A stretch of 10,888 nucleotides of DNA, taken from an uncultured Bacteroidales bacterium. GTDB lineage: Bacteria; Bacteroidota; Bacteroidia; Bacteroidales; UBA932. The position numbers and the translations under genes are program-made. The stretch's first letter is position 1; each line of letters starts with the position of its first letter. Of this stretch, positions 1 through 6,612 are shown piece by piece. The notes under the pieces are model-generated. The model was given only the letters and a program-made list of their open reading frames with translations. It did not search any database and was not told the origin of the DNA. The stretch covers positions 1-10,888 of the forward strand of contig CAMCIE010000025.1 in NCBI GenBank assembly GCA_945874815.1, given 5' to 3'.

Positions 1-2439
1 CAGAGGGGATTCTTTGACGAACTGGCCAAATTCGTCAGGATATATACTGATGTACCTCTTTCCAGGACCGATGTTGAGCCGGTGAAGTTCAATATTGTTC
101 CTCAGCCGGTATTCAACAAGAATTTCGAGCTGCTTACAGAGGACATCAGGAAGAGGCTCGAAGAAGGGTACAGGGTGAGGATATATGGAGAAAAGAAATC
201 CCAGCTGAAAAGGCTCAGGTCCATACTTTCCCAGAATGGAGGCATTCTGCCGGAATTCATACCGGAATTCAATATCCATAACGGTTTCATAGACAATGAC
301 AACAAAGTCTGCTGCTATAGCGACCATGAGATATTCGACAGGTTCCACAGGGTCACTATAAGGAGGAGCGTGGAAAAAAGTGAACAGCTTACCATCAACG
401 ACCTGACATCATTCTCCATCGGTGATTATGTGGTACATATAGATTATGGCGTGGGTGTGTTCGGAGGCCTTGTCAGGATGAAGGATGACAAGGGAAGGAT
501 GCATGAGGTCGTGAAGCTTGTATATAAGGACAACGACACCGTATTCATTTCAGTCCATTCTCTTCATAAGATATCCCGTTATAAATCAAAGGATTCCGAG
601 CCTCCTAAAATATACAAGCTCGGTTCGAAGGCATGGCAGAACCTCAAATCAAGCACAAAGTCCAAAGTCAAGGATATTGCCAAGGACCTTATCCAGCTAT
701 ATGCAAAAAGGAAAAGTGTGTCCGGATTTGCCTTTTCTGCAGATACATATATGCAGCAGGAACTTGAATCTTCGTTCATGTATGAGGATACACCGGATCA
801 GGAAAAGGCCGTACAGGCTGTGAAAAGGGACATGGAGGACAATTGTCCGATGGACAGGCTGGTTTGCGGCGACGTCGGATTCGGCAAAACCGAGGTGGCG
901 ATAAGGGCTGCGTTCAAGGCTGTGGCAGACAGCAAGCAGGTGGCTGTCCTTGTTCCTACGACCATCCTTGCTCTTCAGCACTACAATACATTCAAGTCCC
1001 GTCTGAAGGATTTTCCATGCAATGTGGATTTCGTTAGCCGTCTGCGCACTGCCAAGGAGATATCCGACATTCAGAAAAGACTCAGGAGCGGTGCTCTGGA
1101 TATTGTGATAGGCACTCATAAACTGATAGGTAAAGGATTTGAATTCAAGGATTTGGGACTCCTTATCATCGATGAGGAACAGAAATTCGGAGTCGGTGCG
1201 AAAGAGAAGATCAGGCAGATGAAGGCTTCTGTCGATACCCTCACCCTGACTGCCACTCCTATCCCGAGGACGTTGCAGTTTTCTCTCCTTGGAGCAAGGG
1301 ACCTTTCCATCATCAGCACTCCCCCGCCCAACCGTATTCCTGTCCAGACAGAGATTATGCTGTTCGATAAAGATGAAATAAAGAAAATCATCGATTATGA
1401 ATTGAACAGGGGCGGACAAATCTTCTTCGTACATAACAGAGTCGAGGAACTTCAGTCCATATACGACATCCTCCAGAGACTCGTGCCTGATATGAGGATA
1501 TGCATGGCTCATGGACAGATGGAGCCTAAAATGTTGGAAAATAAGATATTGGACTTCATGGCCGGAGATTATGACATGCTTCTTTGCACGACAATCATAG
1601 AAAACGGCCTTGACATTCCGAATGCCAATACCATTATAATAAACCAGGCTCAGAACATAGGTCTGAGCGACCTCCACCAGCTCAGAGGAAGGGTAGGACG
1701 TTCGAACAAGAGATCGTTCTGCTATCTGATAGTCCCTCCTCTTGTGTCAATAAGCGAGGATGCAAGACGCAGGCTCAAGGCGATTGAATCATTCTCCGAC
1801 CTTGGAAGCGGATTCAACATTGCCATGCAGGATCTGGATATCAGGGGTGCAGGAAACCTTCTTGGAGCTGAACAGAGCGGATTCATTACTGACATGGGAT
1901 TTGAAACATATCAGAAAATCCTTGCTGAGGCAATGGAAGAACTTGGTGTTGAGACAGGTATCACATCGAGAAGGGATGATGAAAAATTCGTATCCGACTG
2001 TACCATTGACACTGACCAGCTGGCTTTGATTCCTGATTCATACATAGATATGACTGCTGAAAAGATCAGAATCTACAAGGAACTCGACTCTCTGTCTTCC
2101 GACAAGGAGATGGAATCCATGAAACATCGCCTTACCGACCGTTTCGGAACCATGCCTGAAGAGGTATTGAGGCTATTCGATATAGTCAAGGTGAGAAGAC
2201 TTGGACAGCAGCTCGGATTTGAGAAGATTATCATAAAGAACGGAGTGATGATTGCATTTTTCATCTCCAATCCCCTATCCCAGTATTACAGAAGCAACAG
2301 ATTTTCAAAAATCCTTGAAAATGTCAGCATGCATCCTGAGCTGTTTGAATTGAAGCAGAATGACAACAAGCTCAGAGTATTTTCAAAAAATGTGGACAGC
2401 ATCGGCAAGGCATATTCAATTTTGAAAAAACTTCAATAA
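1..2439 (+). CDS. mfd: Transcription-repair coupling factor Mfd (N-terminus cut off by the window)
   Basis: Mfd is a cytoplasmic ATP-driven DNA translocase that pushes stalled RNA polymerase off DNA and recruits UvrA for nucleotide excision repair. The frame is open from base 1 to a TAA, giving 812 visible residues. The family is about 1100-1150 residues, so roughly 300 N-terminal residues (the UvrB-like module) lie outside. The GTG at 82 is internal, not the start. In order, visible numbering: an RNA-polymerase-interacting (CarD-like) domain around 138-200 with IGDYVVHIDYGVGVF; the TPDQ motif before the helicase core near 264-267; Walker A GDVGFGKT at 290-297 (bases 868-891); the Mfd-type DEEQ box at bases 1171-1182; TATPIPRTL near 1250-1275; motif VI QLRGRVGRS at 1678-1704; and a C-terminal TRCF domain from about residue 680. 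The DEEQ box and RNAP-binding domain separate it from RecG. coaX follows 33 bases downstream on the same strand. No odd features are seen in the visible part. Confidence 0.97.
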   Translation, partial: QRGFFDELAKFVRIYTDVPLSRTDVEPVKFNIVPQPVFNKNFELLTEDIRKRLEEGYRVRIYGEKKSQLKRLRSILSQNGGILPEFIPEFNIHNGFIDNDNKVCCYSDHEIFDRFHRVTIRRSVEKSEQLTINDLTSFSIGDYVVHIDYGVGVFGGLVRMKDDKGRMHEVVKLVYKDNDTVFISVHSLHKISRYKSKDSEPPKIYKLGSKAWQNLKSSTKSKVKDIAKDLIQLYAKRKSVSGFAFSADTYMQQELESSFMYEDTPDQEKAVQAVKRDMEDNCPMDRLVCGDVGFGKTEVAIRAAFKAVADSKQVAVLVPTTILALQHYNTFKSRLKDFPCNVDFVSRLRTAKEISDIQKRLRSGALDIVIGTHKLIGKGFEFKDLGLLIIDEEQKFGVGAKEKIRQMKASVDTLTLTATPIPRTLQFSLLGARDLSIISTPPPNRIPVQTEIMLFDKDEIKKIIDYELNRGGQIFFVHNRVEELQSIYDILQRLVPDMRICMAHGQMEPKMLENKILDFMAGDYDMLLCTTIIENGLDIPNANTIIINQAQNIGLSDLHQLRGRVGRSNKRSFCYLIVPPLVSISEDARRRLKAIESFSDLGSGFNIAMQDLDIRGAGNLLGAEQSGFITDMGFETYQKILAEAMEELGVETGITSRRDDEKFVSDCTIDTDQLALIPDSYIDMTAEKIRIYKELDSLSSDKEMESMKHRLTDRFGTMPEEVLRLFDIVKVRRLGQQLGFEKIIIKNGVMIAFFISNPLSQYYRSNRFSKILENVSMHPELFELKQNDNKLRVFSKNVDSIGKAYSILKKLQ

Positions 2440-2472
2440 TTACTATTTTTGTGAGCTTCAAAAAGACGGAAC

Positions 2473-3219
2473 GTGGCAAACCTGGTAATAGATATCGGAA
2501 ATACGGCCCTGAAAGCAGCATGGGCAGATGGAATGACCATTGGCAAGACCTTCAGATACCAAGGTGAAAGACTGATGGATTTCATTCTGTCTGTAACAAG
2601 CAAGAACAAACCTGAGATAATGGTTTTGAGCAGCGTGAGGCATTTTTCCCGGCAGAATGTCGAAATTCTTTCAGGAGAATGTGAAAAGCTTGTGGTTGTG
2701 GATGCTTCCATGCTCAGGCAATATTCCCTTCCTGAATATCTGACTTCAGACAGGGCTGCCTCCGTCATAGCGGCAAGATATCTTTTCAAAGGAAGAGGTT
2801 GTACCATTTTCGACTTTGGAAGTACTCTGACTGTGGATTTTCTTGATTCGGAAGGGCGCTTTGAGGGTGGTATGATTTCCCCTGGATGCAGGACAAGATT
2901 CAAGGCTCTGAACAGGTATTCGAAGGGTCTTCCTCTTGTTGTCGCACCGGAAGAAATCGAGGAAAAGGGAAATTCTTTGCAACAATCTGTAGCATCGGGT
3001 GTTGTCACAGGCATAATGTTTGAAATTGACGGCTACATTTGCCGATATCCCGACAATATCACTGTTTTTACAGGCGGTGATGCGATTTATTTTGCAAAAC
3101 GGATGAAAAACTCCATCTTTGTAGTTTGTAATTTGGTACTTATGGGATTGGCTTTGATAGCTGTTGAATCCGACAACCACGAAAATGACTGCTCAGCAGA
3201 CGTGAAAGTCACAAAATAG
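2473..3219 (+). CDS. coaX: Type III pantothenate kinase CoaX
   Basis: This enzyme catalyses ATP-dependent phosphorylation of pantothenate, the first committed step of coenzyme A synthesis, in the cytoplasm. The protein has 248 residues, normal for the family. It shows the ASKHA-fold signatures of CoaX: DIGNT at 7-11, an SSVR segment at 53-56, the DR pair at 93-94 containing the expected catalytic aspartate, DFGSTLTVD at 114-122, GGMISPG at 132-138 and TGGDA at 200-204. The start is GTG at 2473. An in-frame TGA at 2452 and the Mfd stop at 2437 leave no upstream ATG, and the DIGNT motif sits at the expected distance from it. The C-terminal tail of about 15 residues is hydrophilic and not obviously conserved. 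The outer-membrane protein gene begins 5 bases after the stop, so the two are almost certainly cotranscribed. Confidence 0.95.
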   Translation: MANLVIDIGNTALKAAWADGMTIGKTFRYQGERLMDFILSVTSKNKPEIMVLSSVRHFSRQNVEILSGECEKLVVVDASMLRQYSLPEYLTSDRAASVIAARYLFKGRGCTIFDFGSTLTVDFLDSEGRFEGGMISPGCRTRFKALNRYSKGLPLVVAPEEIEEKGNSLQQSVASGVVTGIMFEIDGYICRYPDNITVFTGGDAIYFAKRMKNSIFVVCNLVLMGLALIAVESDNHENDCSADVKVTK

Positions 3220-3224
3220 AAAAA

Positions 3225-4541
3225 ATGAAAGAAAAAGTAGCGGGAATATTTGTATTACTGTTTTTGATGACCGTCAGTGTATCCTTGCATGCTCAGGATG
3301 GCACTTATGGAGCATACTCTCCATATTCCATTTTCGGAATAGGTGACATCTCGAAGGAAGGAACAGCTTTCAATAAAAGCATGGGTGGAACCGGTATTGC
3401 AATGAGAAACAGGCGTTTCATCAATTATCTTAATCCTGCAGCCGTTACTGCGAGGGACACTCTTTCATTCATGGCCGATTTCGGACTTGTAGAGAAAAAC
3501 ACCGTTTTCAGACAGGGTGACATGAAATCTGCAAACAATGCCTTCAACGTTTATGATTTCGTACTGACTTTCCCGATATGGAGATCTTCCGCATTCATGG
3601 TGGGAATAACTCCTTACAGCGACGTAGGTTACGATTTTTCATCGATAGAAACCAATCCCGGAATTATCGGAAATACAGGAAATATCACATACGATTCCTA
3701 CGGACGTGGAAGTGTATATCAGGCTTTTGTGGGAGCGGGAGCAACTTTCTGGAAGAGATTGTCTGTAGGTGCCGAGATGATTTATTATTTCGGTAACATA
3801 GACAAGATAACCAACCTTGATTTCTCCAACAGTTCATACAGGTCGATGAACAGTGGTAATGATCTGACTGTCAGGGGAGTGACAGGAAAGTTCGGACTTC
3901 AGTACGAACAGAAGCTCGGAGGAAATGTTTCCATGATAGTCGGTGCCACCTACAAGATGAAAACCAATGTTAAAGGTTATTCGACTACATACAGGTATGC
4001 AAATCAGTCGAGTGTCACTGATACATTGAACTACAGGGTAGATACCCTCGGCAAGGCAAACCTCAAGTTTGCGGATGAAATAGGAGTGGGTATCTCGATA
4101 AAAGGAGGGGAGCAGTGGTGCGTTGAGTTCGACTATCTCAGGTCTGACTGGAGAGGCACCGGAATGGATACCACTCCGGGATTTGCCTCAGTGAGCAGCT
4201 CAGGTACATTCACAACCACCGTATCTCAGTCATTCAGAGCAGGTTTCGAATTGGTTCCTAACAGAAATGACATCAGATACTATTTCAAGAGGTGCTCATA
4301 CCGGGCGGGTTTGTATTATGACCAGTCTTATTACAAGCTTGACGGGAACAATGTGAATGCCATGGGTATTACCTTGGGAATCACCCTGCCTGTTTTCAGG
4401 CTTTACAACGGTGTAACTCTCGGAGTTGATTTCGGACAGAAGTCAAGTACAAGGAACAATATGATCAGAGAACGGTATGTCATGTTCAATATTGGCTTCA
4501 ATATACATGATATATGGTTCCAGAAACCGAAATATAATTAA
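3225..4541 (+). CDS. Outer-membrane beta-barrel protein, FadL/PorV-like
   Basis: A predicted outer-membrane protein of 438 residues. The N-terminus is a signal peptide (KEK, a hydrophobic stretch about 6-20, cleavage probably after SLHA at 20-23). Next comes a segment like the N-terminal part of FadL/PorV-type barrels: SPYSIFGIGD, then GGTGIAMR, then a conserved-looking LNPAA about 20 residues on. The remainder alternates polar and aromatic/hydrophobic residues in strand-length stretches with Gly/Ser/Asn-rich turns, and ends in a strand-like segment near the C-terminus (YVMFNIGFNI). Known for the family: FadL-type barrels pass hydrophobic compounds, and PorV acts in type IX secretion. Nothing here assigns either role to this protein. 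It lies 5 bases after coaX and 18 bases before the TPR gene. Isoleucine ATA codons are frequent, unlike in the next gene. The barrel assignment is fairly safe; the substrate is unknown. Confidence 0.8.
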   Translation: MKEKVAGIFVLLFLMTVSVSLHAQDGTYGAYSPYSIFGIGDISKEGTAFNKSMGGTGIAMRNRRFINYLNPAAVTARDTLSFMADFGLVEKNTVFRQGDMKSANNAFNVYDFVLTFPIWRSSAFMVGITPYSDVGYDFSSIETNPGIIGNTGNITYDSYGRGSVYQAFVGAGATFWKRLSVGAEMIYYFGNIDKITNLDFSNSSYRSMNSGNDLTVRGVTGKFGLQYEQKLGGNVSMIVGATYKMKTNVKGYSTTYRYANQSSVTDTLNYRVDTLGKANLKFADEIGVGISIKGGEQWCVEFDYLRSDWRGTGMDTTPGFASVSSSGTFTTTVSQSFRAGFELVPNRNDIRYYFKRCSYRAGLYYDQSYYKLDGNNVNAMGITLGITLPVFRLYNGVTLGVDFGQKSSTRNNMIRERYVMFNIGFNIHDIWFQKPKYN

Positions 4542-4559
4542 AAGAATCCATATTATACT

Positions 4560-5894
4560 ATGAAAAAAGTTGTTTTGTCCCTCATCGCTGTTTCCATGGC
4601 ACTCATGGGCAGTTTGAATCTTTCCGCACAGGGAAAGTTTGGTCCAGACAGTACAGAGTGTATCAAGTACCTTTCTTACTACACAGAGTACTACAAACAG
4701 AAAAATTATGATTCAGCAATTCCTAACTGGAGGCAGGCATACAAGTATTGCCCTCCTACAGCAAGGTATTCACTTCTTTCAGACGGTACCACTCTTATGC
4801 GTTACCTCATCAACAAGAATGCAAAGAATGCTGAATATAAAGCAAAACTCGTTGATTCACTTATGGTTATTTATGACCAGAGGGTTGAGTTCTGGCCTAA
4901 ATATGCTACAAGCTCACTGAACAACAAGGCTTTGGATATGTACAACTTCATGAAAGACCAGCCTGAAGTTCTTTATGAAGGTCTTTCAAAGATTATCGCT
5001 ACTACCAAGGCAAACACCAAGGCAAATATCTTCCTTTTCAATATGGATACAGCTTGCTCTTTGTATAAAGACGGAAAACTTGATCCTGAGAAGGTTATCG
5101 ATACATACGAGACTTCAATCGAACTTCTTTCTTCAATGAATCCAAAGAATGAGACTGAGCAGAAGATGATTGCAAAGACCATCGAGGACGTAGAGAGCCT
5201 TTTCATCCAGAGCAAGGTTGCAAGCTGCGAAAACCTCATCGCACTCTTCAGCCCACGTGTTGCTGCAGATCCTGACAACCTTGATATTGCAAAGAACATC
5301 GTTAGAATGATGAGCATCACTGAAGGATGTACTGACAATGACCTCTATCTGAATGCAGTTAACAAAATGTATGTTGCAGAGCCTTCACATACTTCAGCAT
5401 ACTTCCTTTACAGACTTTACTCTGCAAGAGGAGAAATGGACAATGCAATCAAGTATATGCAGGAAGCTATTGATTATGAGGAGTCTGACGCAGATACAGA
5501 TGCTGACTACTACTATCAGCTCGGTGCATTCTGCTTCAAGAACGGCAATCCTTCAAAAGCATTTGACTGCGCTCTCAAGGCAGCTGAGCTCAATACAGAC
5601 GGTTCTCTCAAGGGCAAGGCTTACATGCTTGCAGGTACTATCTGGGGTTCACAGTCATGCCCTGGTGATGAGATTACAAAGAGGGCTCCATACTGGGTTG
5701 CAGTTGACTATATGACAAAAGCAAAGAATGCTGACGAAACACTTGCTGAGGATTGCGACAACTATATCAGACAGTACAGGTCATACTTCCCTCAGACAGC
5801 AGAGGCATTCATGTATGACATTACTGACGGCCAGTCATATACAGTGTCTTGCGCAGGTATGAGGGCTACCACTACAGTAAGAACACAGAAATAA
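4560..5894 (+). CDS. Secreted cysteine-rich tetratricopeptide-repeat protein
   Basis: A 444-residue predicted periplasmic protein of unknown function. The signal peptide has a KK n-region and hydrophobic core, with cleavage likely after NLSA at 20-23. TPR-like helix pairs are visible at about 36-69 (YYKQKNYDSAIPNWRQAYKY), 278-311 (YSARGEMDNAIKYMQEAI) and 315-348 (FCFKNGNPSKAFDCALKAAE). The middle (about 100-270) is helical-looking but less clearly TPR. The mature protein has ten cysteines (34, 64, 166, 223, 257, 325, 337, 367, 399, 431), compatible with disulfides in the periplasm. The last 25 or so residues, with GQSYTVSCAGM and TTTVRT, form a distinct non-TPR tail that I recall as conserved in Bacteroidales homologues. 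TPR domains usually mediate protein contacts, so a scaffold in envelope assembly is an inference from the neighbours lptC and the foldase gene. Codon use is much more restricted than in upstream genes, suggesting high expression. Confidence 0.85.
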   Translation: MKKVVLSLIAVSMALMGSLNLSAQGKFGPDSTECIKYLSYYTEYYKQKNYDSAIPNWRQAYKYCPPTARYSLLSDGTTLMRYLINKNAKNAEYKAKLVDSLMVIYDQRVEFWPKYATSSLNNKALDMYNFMKDQPEVLYEGLSKIIATTKANTKANIFLFNMDTACSLYKDGKLDPEKVIDTYETSIELLSSMNPKNETEQKMIAKTIEDVESLFIQSKVASCENLIALFSPRVAADPDNLDIAKNIVRMMSITEGCTDNDLYLNAVNKMYVAEPSHTSAYFLYRLYSARGEMDNAIKYMQEAIDYEESDADTDADYYYQLGAFCFKNGNPSKAFDCALKAAELNTDGSLKGKAYMLAGTIWGSQSCPGDEITKRAPYWVAVDYMTKAKNADETLAEDCDNYIRQYRSYFPQTAEAFMYDITDGQSYTVSCAGMRATTTVRTQK

Positions 5895-5916
5895 TCTTTT
5901 GAGAAATATTTCAAAT

Positions 5917-6525
5917 ATGATAAGGATGATTGCAACCGCATCTGCGGTTGCTTTCGTCGTTTATTCTTGCAAGGGAAAACTTGCCGAGGCGGAAAGCATC
6001 AATCTTGAAGAAACTCCATACCAGACCGTGGACAGCATGTTCGTCGTGCATACGGAGAACGGACACATGAAAATGAGAATGGAGGCTCCTCTTTTGGAGA
6101 GGTACAAGAATGATACTCTTACGTATGAGTTATTTCCTGAAGGATTTGCCGTATATGGATATACTGAAGATGAAATGCTTGAAACTGAGATAGTTTCAGA
6201 TAATGCACGTCACAGGCAGTACACTGATGGAAGGGAAACTTGGGAGGCTTTCGGCAATGTGGTGGTGAGGAATCTCATTAAACAGGAGGTTATGGAGACG
6301 GACACTCTCTATTGGGACCAGAAGAATGAGAGGATATATACTCATTGCTATGTCAGAATGTATTCTCCAGATGGATTCATGCAGGGTTACGGAATGGAAG
6401 CAGATGAAAGGGCAAGGGAGAGAATTCTGTACAATCAGTTCAACAGTTACGGTATAATAGTGAAGGATACTACACAGGTTATGATAGATTCTGTGAATTT
6501 TATAGGCCCTTTGCTAAAAAAATAG
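5917..6525 (+). CDS. lptC: LPS export periplasmic protein LptC (predicted lipoprotein)
   Basis: LptC receives lipopolysaccharide from the LptB2FG transporter at the inner membrane and passes it to LptA in the periplasmic bridge. The assignment rests on length (202 residues against about 190 in E. coli), an N-terminal membrane anchor, and a beta-strand-rich body containing the pattern typical of Bacteroidota LptC: a VHTENGHMKMRMEAP strand, a tract rich in Asn-Ala-Arg plus WEAFGNVVVRN, and DTLYWDQKNERIYT. The start is uncertain. ATG 5917 is chosen, giving a short hydrophobic signal ending in the lipobox-like VYSC with Cys 18. A TTG at 5899, four bases after the TPR stop, would add six residues with an extra Arg, and ATG 5926 is also possible. 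Tyr at lipobox -2 is unusual but tolerated. A strong hairpin lies inside the signal-peptide codons (see 5932-5951). Confidence 0.88.
   Translation: MIRMIATASAVAFVVYSCKGKLAEAESINLEETPYQTVDSMFVVHTENGHMKMRMEAPLLERYKNDTLTYELFPEGFAVYGYTEDEMLETEIVSDNARHRQYTDGRETWEAFGNVVVRNLIKQEVMETDTLYWDQKNERIYTHCYVRMYSPDGFMQGYGMEADERARERILYNQFNSYGIIVKDTTQVMIDSVNFIGPLLKK
5932..5951 (+). other. Inverted repeat (RNA hairpin) in the first codons of lptC
   Basis: Perfect 9-base arms GCAACCGCA and TGCGGTTGC are separated by two bases. As RNA this gives an 8-bp GC-rich stem with a four-base loop. It starts 15 bases after the ATG at 5917 and 37 bases after the TPR gene stop. No U-tract follows, so it is not a typical intrinsic terminator. 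It could limit lptC translation or protect the 3' end of the upstream message. The role is inferred; only the symmetry is seen. Confidence 0.55.
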
Positions 6526-6530
6526 CTGAG

Positions 6531-6580
6531 TATTGTCAGAAATTTACTATATTCGCCCCCCAATTGCATATTTGACAATA
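6531..6580. repeat. Inverted repeat in the lptC-foldase intergenic region
   Basis: TATTGTCA at 6531-6538 is the exact reverse complement of TGACAATA at 6573-6580. Allowing two mismatches, the arms extend to 13 bases inward. The 34 bases between the perfect arms include a run of six C (6556-6561) and a weak TAnnTTTG-like box, TATATTCG at 6548-6555. It could be a regulator-binding site or a weak long-loop hairpin. No function is shown. Confidence 0.4.
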
Positions 6581-6612
6581 CAATAGATAATAATCTAAAA
6601 AATAAATAAAAA

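Noticed and set aside
250..271. Direct repeat of CCGGAATTCA with a 12-base period inside mfd
   Set aside because: It keeps the reading frame and encodes the short PEF-x-PEF stretch. It is most likely a chance or minor coding duplication.
697..1677. Long minus-strand open frame (326 codons) inside mfd
   Set aside because: It lies wholly antisense to unmistakable Mfd motifs, its translation is not recognisable and it has no supporting context. It is an effect of the sense codon composition.
2446..2464. Possible A/T hairpin (TTTTTG...CAAAAA) between mfd and coaX
   Set aside because: It has only six mostly A-T pairs with a mismatch inside and no GC core, too weak for a terminator between two closely spaced genes.
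2433..3180. Minus-strand open frames over coaX (193 and 144 codons)
   Set aside because: They are antisense to a full-length CoaX with all family motifs, and the translations look random.
4491..4518. Possible promoter (TTG plus TATATGG) before the TPR gene
   Set aside because: The spacing is short and the TTTG part of the -7 consensus is absent, so I cannot support it.
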